A DNA stretch of 64,000 bases, from assembly GCF_900143235.1 (NCBI RefSeq), contig NZ_FRDF01000006.1, forward strand, positions 62,001 to 126,000, read 5' to 3'. Each line of letters begins with the position of its first letter. Position 1 is the first letter of the stretch. The position numbers and the translations under genes are program-made. This DNA is from Erythrobacter sanguineus (lineage in GTDB: Bacteria; Pseudomonadota; Alphaproteobacteria; Sphingomonadales; Sphingomonadaceae). Below the pieces are notes generated by a model. That model was not told the origin of the DNA. It saw nothing but the letters and a program-made list of their open reading frames with translations, and did no database searches. Shown piece by piece: positions 42,668 to 51,075 of this stretch.

Positions 42668-44385
42668 CCCGCGCACTCACGTTCGCATTGGCCGCACTTG
42701 CCGCGCTGCTGCCCGCCCTGCCCGCTGCGGCGCAGCAGGACGCGCGCGCCGACGGCAAGGCCTTCGCCGAGGAACTGCGCGGCGAGGCCCAGCAAGCCGC
42801 GCAGGTGCAGCCGGACAGCAACACCCTTCCCCATTACGACCGCAACGCAGTGCGCGGCCTGGAGACGCTCGCCGACGATCCCGACCGGATCGAGCGCGGT
42901 GCAGCCGCTGCCACGACGACCCATCAGGGTTACCGCGCGATCAAGGACAGCCTCGCCAACCGCGCGCGGTTCGACCCGCAGGATATCGACGCGGTCATCA
43001 CCCGCAGCCGCGCGATCAACCAGACACCGCTTGATTACACCAGCGGCATGGCGATCGGCGGCGGACAGGGAACCTGCGTTCCGCTGCCGCCGGGTTCCGG
43101 CTCGGCGGGGACCTACACCGCGACCTGCAACACCGGCACACGGATCGACCAGTCGGCCGGCCAATGCAGCGTGCCGCTCGTCGCCAGCGTCAGCCAGCGC
43201 CCGCAATACCACTACCTTTGCAATCGCTTTGGCGACATCAACGGGTCGGGTGAGCCCGAGTGCCCCGGCTTCAACGGTTATTCCTGCCGGGTCACCTGGC
43301 ACCGTGACACCTGCCTGCGATGGGGCACGTCGGGCGGACGCAGGTGGTGCACCGAACCCGGAGACCCGATCAGCGAGCTGACCTGCGACGAACAGGTACC
43401 GGGACAGACGCCTTACCAGGTCACAACCGCGACCACGGTCACGTCCGCGCCCGACGAAAGCCAGTGCGCAGGGCTCGCCGACAACGGCGATTGTACGCTC
43501 GATGCCGAGATCTGCACCGACGCCGATCCGCAAACTCGTAAAATCGACGGGGTCCCGGTCACCAGGCCCTGCTGGGAATGGCAGCGGAGCTTCACTTGCA
43601 CCTCGCGCGAAGCGGCGACCGACTGCGCGGATATCGAGAGCCAGAACGCCTGCCGGTTCATCCGCGAGGAATGCCTGACCGACGAAACGCCCTGCGAGAC
43701 CTGGGAACGGATTTATGAGTGTCCGCTTCCCCAGACCGATACCGCGACCCAATATGTCTGCGACGGCGACCTCTACTGCATCGACGGCTCCTGCGAGACG
43801 ATAGAGCGTACCGCCAACGACGAGTTCAAGGATGCCGCGGTCGCGCTCCACGCGATGGACGAGGCGCGCGGCCAGTTCGATCCCGAGACGCTGACGCTGT
43901 TCCGGGGGACGCGCAACACCTGTTCGTCCAAGGTCTTCGGCGTGCTCAACTGCTGCAAGGGCAAGGGTTTCCCGCTCATCCCGGGCATCAGCCTGCTGGT
44001 CGCGCTCGGCTGCGACCGCGAGGAAGTGCTGCTCCACCAGCGCGATGCACAGGGCCTGTGCGCCTATGTCGGGACCTATTGCTCGGACAGGTTTCTCGGC
44101 GTCTGCCTCACCAAGAGAAAGGCCTACTGCTGCTTCGAGTCCAAGCTCTCGCGGATCCTCCAGGAACAGGGGCGCCGACAGCTGCCCAAGCCGTGGGATA
44201 AGCCCAAGGAAGAACAATGCGCCGGGTTCACCCTCGACGAGTTCGCCCGGCTCGACCTCAGCCAGATGGATTTCAGCGAAGTCTATGCCGAGTTCACCGA
44301 GGCCGCCCGGCTGCCCGACGAACTCGAGACGAGCATCCTCATCCAGCAGAAGATCGAAGAATACTACGCGAGGACCGACCGATGA
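42664..44385 (+). CDS. traN: Mating-pair stabilisation protein TraN
   Basis: This 573-residue exported protein has a signal peptide (LTFALAALAALLPALPAAAQ) and very many cysteines, including the conserved FGVLNCCKGKG and KAYCCFESKLSRILQEQGR segments. TraN is an outer-membrane adhesin that recognises receptors on the recipient cell and so sets host preference. Its central part (about residues 180-380) is Cys-dense and lineage-specific. Coupled by overlap to trbC and traF. Confidence 0.92.
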   Translation: MTRALTFALAALAALLPALPAAAQQDARADGKAFAEELRGEAQQAAQVQPDSNTLPHYDRNAVRGLETLADDPDRIERGAAAATTTHQGYRAIKDSLANRARFDPQDIDAVITRSRAINQTPLDYTSGMAIGGGQGTCVPLPPGSGSAGTYTATCNTGTRIDQSAGQCSVPLVASVSQRPQYHYLCNRFGDINGSGEPECPGFNGYSCRVTWHRDTCLRWGTSGGRRWCTEPGDPISELTCDEQVPGQTPYQVTTATTVTSAPDESQCAGLADNGDCTLDAEICTDADPQTRKIDGVPVTRPCWEWQRSFTCTSREAATDCADIESQNACRFIREECLTDETPCETWERIYECPLPQTDTATQYVCDGDLYCIDGSCETIERTANDEFKDAAVALHAMDEARGQFDPETLTLFRGTRNTCSSKVFGVLNCCKGKGFPLIPGISLLVALGCDREEVLLHQRDAQGLCAYVGTYCSDRFLGVCLTKRKAYCCFESKLSRILQEQGRRQLPKPWDKPKEEQCAGFTLDEFARLDLSQMDFSEVYAEFTEAARLPDELETSILIQQKIEEYYARTDR

Positions 44386-45227
44386 TCCGTCTTTCAACCC
44401 TGGGAGCGCTGACGCTCGTCGGCACCGCCCTCCTGCCCTTCGCCGCTACCGCGCAAGCCGTGTCGGCAACCGCCGAACCACCGACGAATTCGGCGGCGAG
44501 CACCAGCGCCGAGGCACTCTACTGCGAGCAGCGCAGGCTCGGCTACTGGTTCTACTGCGTGAAACCGGAGCCTGACCCCAAGACTGAAGATTTGCCGCAA
44601 CAGGCCAATCCCGATCCGGTTCGGGCGACGCAGGAGCTCGACGCCATCACGGCAGAGCTGCGCGAGTTGAAGGCACGCGCAATCCTCTATCCGACCGAGG
44701 CCAATGTCGCGGCCTATATCCGTTTCCAGCGCGCGCAGCTTGACCGGGCCTCGCTCTTCTCCGACGTCTGGCAGCGGGCAATCTGGCAGGACCCCGAGCT
44801 CGACTACACGCTCGAACGGCCGGTCGGAGCGCTGGCGAAAAAGCAGTGGCAGGACGCGCGCGCCGCCGAGCGCGATACGGTCATGGCCCAGCTCACACAG
44901 CGCTACGGCCTGTTCTATTTCTTCAGCTCGACCTGCGCTCCGTGCGAGGTAATGGGCCCGATCGTCAAAGGCGTCGCGGACCGCTGGCGCATCACCGTGC
45001 GCGCGATTTCGACCGATGGCGGGCCTTCACGGCACTTCCCCGACTACCGCGTCGAGACAACCCAGCGCAGCAAGCTCGGCCTCGAACCCAAGGTCACCCC
45101 GGCGCTGGTGCTGTGGGACAGTGTGACCAGGCGCCCGATCCCGATCGGATACGGCGTGCTTTCGGCCGACGAGCTCCAGGACCGCATCTACCTCCTCACC
45201 TCGAAGGAAGCCGGACATGACTATTAG
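44382..45227 (+). CDS. traF: Type-F transfer protein TraF (thioredoxin-like)
   Basis: This 281-residue exported protein has a signal peptide (to about residue 25) and a C-terminal thioredoxin-like domain with FYFFSSTCAPCEVMGP. Many F-type TraF proteins lack the CxxC; here it is present (CAPC), so it may still be redox-active. It acts in pilus assembly. It overlaps traN at its start and traH by 11 bases at its end. Confidence 0.9.
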   Translation: MIRLSTLGALTLVGTALLPFAATAQAVSATAEPPTNSAASTSAEALYCEQRRLGYWFYCVKPEPDPKTEDLPQQANPDPVRATQELDAITAELRELKARAILYPTEANVAAYIRFQRAQLDRASLFSDVWQRAIWQDPELDYTLERPVGALAKKQWQDARAAERDTVMAQLTQRYGLFYFFSSTCAPCEVMGPIVKGVADRWRITVRAISTDGGPSRHFPDYRVETTQRSKLGLEPKVTPALVLWDSVTRRPIPIGYGVLSADELQDRIYLLTSKEAGHDY

Positions 45228-46653
45228 CATTCGCAAGGCGGCGCTCACACTCGCCGCCGCCAGCATGATTGCCTCGCCGCTCTCTGCAAACGTCGGCGAC
45301 AGCATGGACCGCTTCATGGATGACATGGGCGCGGCGGCCAACGTCACCGGTCCGACCGCTTTCGAAGGCCAGTCGGCAGGCTACTACAGTCTCGGCAATG
45401 TCTGGACGCGCTTCCCCCAGAAGACGACCAACATCGCCAATCTCCAGCTTCCGAGAGCACGGGCAGGCTGCGGCGGGATCGACATCTTCGCCGGGTCCTT
45501 TTCCTTCATCAATGCAAGCGAGATGGTCGCGATGCTGAAAGCGGTCGCCAACAACGCGGTCGGGTTCGCCTTCAGCCTGGCGATCGATACGGTCTGTCCC
45601 GAATGCAACAAGATCATGCAGGAGTTTTCGCAGAAGGCGCAGCTCATGAACAATCTCTCGATCAACTCCTGCGAGATGGCGCAGGGGCTGGTCGGCGGCC
45701 TGTGGCCCAAGGGCGATCTGGCCGACAAGGCGATTTGCGAAGCTATCGGCAACTCCGAAGGCATCTTCACAGATTATGCTGCGGCCAAGCACGGCTGCGG
45801 CACGCGCGGGCAGCGCAGCTCAACCAACGAGAGCGCAGGTGCGGACTACGGCGACGTCAATCCCGGTGTGCCGCGCAACTACACCTGGCATGTCCTGAAA
45901 AAGAGCGCCTTCTTCAGTCCCGGCGGCACCTTCGATCGCGAGCTTGCCGAATACGCCATGACCCTGATCGGCACGGTGATCTACGTGCCGCCAAAAGACG
46001 ATGAGCCAGGCAAGTTCGTTCCCTTCGCGGGCGATGCCTCCTCGACGCTGGTAACCGCGCTCCTCGACGGGACACAGGGCCAGACCGTGCGGGTGTTCCG
46101 CTGCGACGAGACCGATCTCTGCCTGAACCCCACCTTCCAGCAAATGACTCTCGCCAATGCCAAGGCGATCCGGCCGCGCGTTGCCCTCCTCATCGGCAAC
46201 ATGGTCGATGCGATCCGCGCCGATACCGCGATCGGCAATGCCGAGAAGGAGCTGCTGCAGGTCGCCTCGGTGCCGCTCTACAAGATTCTCACGGTCCAGG
46301 CCGCATACGGGCGCGGCATGCCGACCGACGACCGCGACACGCTCGCGGAGATCGCCAGCATCGACCTGCTTTACGCGATCCTCGACCGGATCGTGTCGGA
46401 AGCCGGGCGCTCGATGGCGAGTTTCATCGCCGCTGACGAAGCCAAGCTCGCGATCTGGCGCGGCCAGGTCGCCGAGGTCCGCTCGGGCCTCGTCCAGCGT
46501 CAGGCGACGGGTCAGGCCAAGGTCTCCGCGATCATGCAGATCATCGAGAAGACCGCGATGATCGAGAATGCGCTGGCGGCCTCGATGTCGCCCTCGATGT
46601 CGGCTGCGCTCGACTGGTCGCGTGGGCTGCAGTCGCGCTCGATCATCCCTTGA
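45217..46653 (+). CDS. traH: Type-F transfer protein TraH
   Basis: This 478-residue exported protein has a signal peptide (AALTLAAASMIASPLSA) and the TraH core AGCGGIDIFAGSFSFINASEMVAML and INSCEMAQGLVGGLWP. It is a periplasmic/outer membrane pilus-assembly component working with TraF and TraU. Length is as expected for the family. Confidence 0.93.
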   Translation: MTISIRKAALTLAAASMIASPLSANVGDSMDRFMDDMGAAANVTGPTAFEGQSAGYYSLGNVWTRFPQKTTNIANLQLPRARAGCGGIDIFAGSFSFINASEMVAMLKAVANNAVGFAFSLAIDTVCPECNKIMQEFSQKAQLMNNLSINSCEMAQGLVGGLWPKGDLADKAICEAIGNSEGIFTDYAAAKHGCGTRGQRSSTNESAGADYGDVNPGVPRNYTWHVLKKSAFFSPGGTFDRELAEYAMTLIGTVIYVPPKDDEPGKFVPFAGDASSTLVTALLDGTQGQTVRVFRCDETDLCLNPTFQQMTLANAKAIRPRVALLIGNMVDAIRADTAIGNAEKELLQVASVPLYKILTVQAAYGRGMPTDDRDTLAEIASIDLLYAILDRIVSEAGRSMASFIAADEAKLAIWRGQVAEVRSGLVQRQATGQAKVSAIMQIIEKTAMIENALAASMSPSMSAALDWSRGLQSRSIIP

Positions 46654-46663
46654 GGAACACACC

Positions 46664-49369
46664 ATGGTCGAGATCTTCACCACCGGCGGCGGCGAGTACA
46701 TCGTCAACGTCCTCAACGCTGTCGCCGCCTGGACCGGAGCTGGCGGCTACAAGAGCCTGATACAGGTCGCGCTGGTGATGGGGATGGCGCTAAGTGTGAT
46801 CGTTGTTGCGTTCAACCAGGACTGGCGCGCCTGGCTCAACTGGTTCCTCGGGGCGACGCTCATCTACATGTGCCTGATGGTGCCGCGGATGGATGTGCAG
46901 GTGACCGATCGCGTCAATCCGGGGCTTGCCCCTGCAACGGTCGCCAATGTCCCGCTCGGCCTCGCGCTTATGGCGAGTTTCACCAGCCAGGTGGGTGACT
47001 ACCTCACCCGCTCGGCCGAGACCGTGTTCGGGCTGCCGGAAGATCTCAACTATTCGAAGAACGGCATGATCTATGGCGCGCGCCTGCTCGAAGCGACACG
47101 GAGCCTGCGGATTGCCGACCCCGAATTCGCCGCCAATTTCGACGAACATGTCCGCCAATGCGTCTTCTACGACATCCTCCTGGGCCGATATTCGATGAAG
47201 GAACTGGCGGATTCGGACGACATCTGGACGACAATTGGTCCGGGAAGCCAAGCGCGCGCCCAGCGCTTCGTGATCCGCAATGTCGACAACGGAGAGGTAG
47301 CATCCGTCATTGTGACCTGCCGCGAAGCCTACACCACGCTCGGCCACCAATGGTCCAACATGATCGGCGAGATGACGCTCGTTGCCGGTCGCCAGCTCTA
47401 TCCCAGGCAGACCGAAGCGCTGGCAAAGGCCAAGCTGATGGCCGACCTGCCGATCGCCTACCAGTATCTCACCGGGGTCTCGAAGGATGCGAGCACCATC
47501 TTTCGCCAGGTGCTGACGATCAACGCGATGAACCAGGCGATGCACGGCTTCGCCGGCGCAAGCGGCACATCGAGCGTGGATGTGTTTGCGCAGACCCGTG
47601 CCGATATCCAGACGGAGCGGACCTATTCCTCGATCGCACATAACGCCATGAAATGGGTGCCGATCCTCAACGTTGTGCTGACGGTCGTCTTCTACGCACT
47701 GTTCCCGGTGCTTTTTCCGTTGTTCCTGATGCCGAAGACCGGACCGATTGCATTGAGGGGTTATGTGACGGGCTTCTTCTACCTTGCCGCCTGGGGGCCG
47801 CTGTTCGTCATCCTCCACATGATCCTGATGCTGAAGGGTGCGGGCGATGTCGCAGCGGCGGGCGGCACCAGTGGTCTCACCCTCGCCACATTCTCCGGGA
47901 TGACCGACGTCAACAACGACATCGGTATCCTTGCAGGCTACCTTGTGGCATCGATTCCGTTCCTTGCAGGAGGCGTCGCCAGAGGCGCGATGGCCATCTC
48001 GGGCCAGGCGACCAGCTACCTCAATCCCAGCCAGAACGCTGCCGAGGAGGCCGCGCGCGAAGCGAGCACCGGCAATGTCTCGCTCGGTAACACCAGCCTC
48101 GACAATTCGAACGTGTTCTCGCGCCAGTTTGCGCAAGGCTCCCTTGCGCCCAGCATCGCCTATGGCGCGGCGCAGACGCGCGGCATAGGCGAGAGCGGCA
48201 CGCAGACGACCAGCTTCCCACAAGCCGAGTTCGCGGCTGTGCCGACCTCAAGCTATCCCTTTACGCCGACGCTCGGGCAGGATTTCTCGAGCAGGCTGTC
48301 GACGATGGCGAGCCAGAGCCGCGGGCAGAGCGAGACCTACTCCAACCTTGCCCAGCAATCGACCAGTTCGGCGGTCACACGGTTCAACGAGATCCGCGAT
48401 GCCTACACCCGCTCGCGCTCGAACGAGACCGTGAGCGGCACCTCGACCAGCGACAGCATCGGCAGCGCGTTCAGCGAAGTCGACAACGCCTCCAAGACGC
48501 TCCAGCAGCAGTTCGGCCTGTCGCGCCGGGCATCCGACGACATCACCGTCTCATGGTTCCTGAATGGAAATGCGGGAATCGAGGGCAAAGGGGAGCGAAA
48601 GGGCACCAAGGGAACGCTTGGGCTAGGAGGGGGTCGCAACCAGAGCTGGACCGACAGCGATATCGGGATCGCCTCCGAAGACCGATCGCGCATAACGGGT
48701 GCACTGCGCCAGCTTTCCGACAGCCGTAACTGGTCGAGCACGCGTGAAGGGTTCCTTCGCGAGACAAGCTCGAGTTCCGAAGCGCTGGTCTCGAGCAATG
48801 CCGCAGGCATCACGACTTCGCTGACCGAGGCACAAAGCTACACGCTCGAAGCGCGGCGCTCCGAGGAGATCGCCAGCCGCCTTGAGAACCAGGCCAGCTG
48901 GTACGAGAGCGCCAATGCAGCGGGATCGCTCAACCTCAGCCAGGCCTACCGCGAATGGGGGATGGCCGAGATCGATTCCAACCGCGACTATTATGGCCAG
49001 GTTCGCTTCGACGATATCGACTTCCAGATGAGTGCACGCGGGCAGCAGCTACAGGCGCGGTTCGTCGAGAGCTATGCCGAACGCCTCAACGATGAGATCG
49101 CCGATGATCTCGTCCTTCCAGCTTCGCAGCCTGTTGCACGCCCCTCGGTCACCAGTCCTGGCAGCGTGCGTGGTTCGGTCCGCATTGGAGGTGTGCCAGG
49201 CAGCCTCAGCGGCCCCGGAAGCGAGCGTGAAGACATCGCTGGCGAAGTCGACCGGGCACAGCGTCTAGGCAATCAACGGATCGGGACCGTGAAGAGCTAT
49301 GTCGATGGAAAGACGCGCGATGCGAAGGGTGCCTCCGCAGAAGCAGCCGATGACGTCAAGGAATGGTAG
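46664..49369 (+). CDS. traG: Mating-pair stabilisation protein TraG
   Basis: This 901-residue protein has N-terminal membrane segments (LIQVALVMGMALSVIVVAF; WLNWFLGATLIYMCLMV; ILNVVLTVVFYALFPVLFPLFLM) and a long, Ser/Thr/Gln-rich periplasmic C-terminal half. In F, the N-terminal part serves pilus assembly and the C-terminal part mating-pair stabilisation and entry exclusion. ATG 46664 follows tgagga at about 8 bases; upstream in-frame sequence is in traH. It ends the transfer operon. Confidence 0.92.
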   Translation: MVEIFTTGGGEYIVNVLNAVAAWTGAGGYKSLIQVALVMGMALSVIVVAFNQDWRAWLNWFLGATLIYMCLMVPRMDVQVTDRVNPGLAPATVANVPLGLALMASFTSQVGDYLTRSAETVFGLPEDLNYSKNGMIYGARLLEATRSLRIADPEFAANFDEHVRQCVFYDILLGRYSMKELADSDDIWTTIGPGSQARAQRFVIRNVDNGEVASVIVTCREAYTTLGHQWSNMIGEMTLVAGRQLYPRQTEALAKAKLMADLPIAYQYLTGVSKDASTIFRQVLTINAMNQAMHGFAGASGTSSVDVFAQTRADIQTERTYSSIAHNAMKWVPILNVVLTVVFYALFPVLFPLFLMPKTGPIALRGYVTGFFYLAAWGPLFVILHMILMLKGAGDVAAAGGTSGLTLATFSGMTDVNNDIGILAGYLVASIPFLAGGVARGAMAISGQATSYLNPSQNAAEEAAREASTGNVSLGNTSLDNSNVFSRQFAQGSLAPSIAYGAAQTRGIGESGTQTTSFPQAEFAAVPTSSYPFTPTLGQDFSSRLSTMASQSRGQSETYSNLAQQSTSSAVTRFNEIRDAYTRSRSNETVSGTSTSDSIGSAFSEVDNASKTLQQQFGLSRRASDDITVSWFLNGNAGIEGKGERKGTKGTLGLGGGRNQSWTDSDIGIASEDRSRITGALRQLSDSRNWSSTREGFLRETSSSSEALVSSNAAGITTSLTEAQSYTLEARRSEEIASRLENQASWYESANAAGSLNLSQAYREWGMAEIDSNRDYYGQVRFDDIDFQMSARGQQLQARFVESYAERLNDEIADDLVLPASQPVARPSVTSPGSVRGSVRIGGVPGSLSGPGSEREDIAGEVDRAQRLGNQRIGTVKSYVDGKTRDAKGASAEAADDVKEW

Positions 49370-49370
49370 C

Positions 49371-49580
49371 TCAGATCAGCCCGTCGTAGATCACGACGTA
49401 TATGACGAACCCAATGAACAAGGTCGCGAACAGGTAGATCCCACGCCTTTCCCAGGGATCAGCCCAGATCTTCTTCCATGAATATGCAGTCAGGCGGTCT
49501 TCCGCGATAGCTCGATCGATCTCGCGAAAGCCTTCCCAGTCCTCCTTGCCTTCGGGGGGCACTTTGCCTTGATCGTTCAT
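49371..49580 (-). CDS. Small single-pass membrane protein next to traG
   Basis: This 69-residue protein has a charged N-terminal domain (EDWEGFREIDRAIAEDRLTAYSWKKIW) and one C-terminal helix (IYLFATLFIGFVIYVVIYDG). An excellent aaggag lies 8 bases before its ATG. It is convergent with traG, ending one base beyond the traG stop. Small membrane proteins beside traG act in surface/entry exclusion in F-like systems, so that role is possible here, but there is no sequence match to TraS. Confidence 0.65.
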   Translation of the reverse strand: MNDQGKVPPEGKEDWEGFREIDRAIAEDRLTAYSWKKIWADPWERRGIYLFATLFIGFVIYVVIYDGLI

Positions 49581-49755
49581 GTCACTAGCTCCTTCGCGAG
49601 CAGAGAGCCCCCTCCCCTCAGTTCCGGATCATTTTTTCTCAGAGAAAATAGCTGAAAATCATCGGCAATGCGAGGTCCTGCATCTTGTAGTTTGGTTCGC
49701 AAGGTCAAAGAGGGCCAGCCGGTCGAACGGAATCAATTCGCAGCCCAAGAAGATT

Positions 49756-50067
49756 TCATTTTGGTGAAGATCGAGGAACTGGAGCACTTTGACCTGCGGG
49801 GCGATGTGACGCTCTGGCAGGAGGTTGCACAACTCTTCGAGCAGTTGGAAGAGCGCAGGGCTCCCTAGTAACCTTATCCGACGTGATGGCTGATCGCTCG
49901 AATGAAGCGAGGTAGGATTCGAGCTTTTCCAGCGTCCTGCGCCTCGGGCGGCGCCCCATCCTAAGATCGAGGACGAACCGGGGATCACCGACCGCACGCC
50001 TACCAAAGCGCGTCGCGGAAATATGGTTTTCTTTCAGATGCTTTTCGATCTTCTCCAGCAAGGTCAT
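49756..50067 (-). CDS. HTH-type regulator divergent from the S24 repressor
   Basis: This 103-residue protein has an N-terminal DNA-binding segment (LLEKIEKHLKENHISATRFGRRAVGDPRFVLDLRMGRRPRRRTLEKLESYLA) of a kind frequent in alphaproteobacteria, and a disordered Arg/Pro/Ser-rich tail. The start at 50067 gives the family N-terminus; an upstream extension lacks a ribosome binding site. It shares a 110-bp control region with the S24 repressor gene, containing an SOS-box pattern and two TAGGA palindromes. It is probably part of the switch controlling the element. Confidence 0.75.
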   Translation of the reverse strand: MTLLEKIEKHLKENHISATRFGRRAVGDPRFVLDLRMGRRPRRRTLEKLESYLASFERSAITSDKVTREPCALPTARRVVQPPARASHRPAGQSAPVPRSSPK

Positions 50068-50099
50068 ATCCCTTTCGCTCCGACTCGCAATTTCCTTGT

Positions 50100-50114
50100 G
50101 TTCTCGTTTCGTTC
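50100..50114. promoter_or_regulatory. SOS-box pattern GTTC-N7-GTTC, site 3
   Basis: GTTCTCGTTTCGTTC matches the alphaproteobacterial LexA consensus exactly. It lies between the divergent HTH and S24 genes, 33 bases from the first and 64 bases from the second start codon, so either or both could be SOS-regulated. Confidence 0.55.
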
Positions 50115-50152
50115 CTACTAGGATCAAATCTTCGAGTCTAGGAAAATTCCTA
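50113..50152. promoter_or_regulatory. Two TAGGA palindromes before the S24 gene
   Basis: TCCTACTAGGA (50113-50123) and TAGGAAAATTCCTA (50139-50152) are both perfect dyads built on the same half-site. The second lies 26 bases before the S24 start codon, where it could serve as an autorepression operator. The same half-site recurs in the pilin control region (31216-31233 and 31450-31462). Confidence 0.55.
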
Positions 50153-50177
50153 CAATCAGGATTTGAAGGGCAGACGA

Positions 50178-50813
50178 ATGGAACATGTGAGGGAAGAGCT
50201 CGACCGGCTGATCCTCAAGGGTGGATATGGCTATGCCTCGATCTCGCGGTTGCTCGGCCGCAACCCTGCCTATGTGCAGCAGTTCATCAAGCGCGGGTCG
50301 CCCCGCAAGCTCGATGACCAGGATCGAAAGACGCTCGCTTGCTTCTTCGGAGTCGATGAACAGGTCCTCGGTGGCCCCGCCAATCCGGTCACCGACGGCA
50401 TGGTTGAAATTCCCGTACTCGATGTGGAAGCATCTGCCGGCTTTGGCGCGGTCGCCGCTAGCGAGACTGCGCATACTCGGTTCGGGTTCGACGAGCACTG
50501 GCTGCGACACCTGACGTCGGCGAAGAGCGCCAGCCTCTCGATTGTCGGGGTAAAGGGAGATTCGATGGAGCCGACGCTAAGCGACGGTGACGAGGTCCTC
50601 GTCGATGCATCAGATCATGGCTCGCGGCTGCGTGACGGGATCTATGTCCTTCGCTCTGATGATGCGCTCGTGGTGAAGCGTATTGCGATTAAGCCAGGCG
50701 GTCGTCAGATCACCATTGCCAGCGACAATCCGGCTTACCCGACATGGCACGACATGGATAGGACCGAGGTGCATGTGGTTGGTCGCGTGATCTGGTTCGG
50801 GAGGACTCTCTAG
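50178..50813 (+). CDS. LexA-like S24 peptidase transcriptional repressor
   Basis: This 211-residue protein has an N-terminal DNA-binding domain (GYASISRLLGRNPAYVQQFIKRG) and a C-terminal S24 self-cleaving domain with S129 (GVKGDSMEPTL) and K167 (LVVKRI). An Ala-Gly bond at 87-88 (EASAGFG) is placed as in LexA/CI-type repressors that self-cleave on activated RecA. ATG 50178 has gaaggg at 7 bases. Sitting beside the transfer operon, it is likely the repressor that keeps transfer off until DNA damage. Its own promoter has candidate operators. Confidence 0.88.
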   Translation: MEHVREELDRLILKGGYGYASISRLLGRNPAYVQQFIKRGSPRKLDDQDRKTLACFFGVDEQVLGGPANPVTDGMVEIPVLDVEASAGFGAVAASETAHTRFGFDEHWLRHLTSAKSASLSIVGVKGDSMEPTLSDGDEVLVDASDHGSRLRDGIYVLRSDDALVVKRIAIKPGGRQITIASDNPAYPTWHDMDRTEVHVVGRVIWFGRTL

Positions 50814-51075
50814 CGACAGAATCTGGTGCGATTGCCTTGCTTGATTGGTTCATGACATCGGAAATGAGGAAGCCGACATTCAGGCGACACAGTTGGTGGA
50901 CCCGCAGTCACCGACATACCGGTCATTCCCGGATCATGTCTGCGTCGTCGAAACCGGGCATTCATCCGCGCGGGCGATGATGGCGAGACCGAGGCCGGTT
51001 GCCAACTGTCCTTTATCGTTTCAGTTCGCTACGATCTTGCCAGTCGCCGCAAGCAACATCGCCATGTGCACATTG

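Noticed and set aside
42133..44397. 754-codon reverse frame opposite traN and trbC
   Set aside because: It is an antisense artefact of high GC3; traN and trbC are coupled to their neighbours and show family signatures.
46790..48223. 477-codon reverse frame opposite traG
   Set aside because: It lies wholly within traG, has no ribosome binding site and is Arg/His-rich as expected for a shadow.
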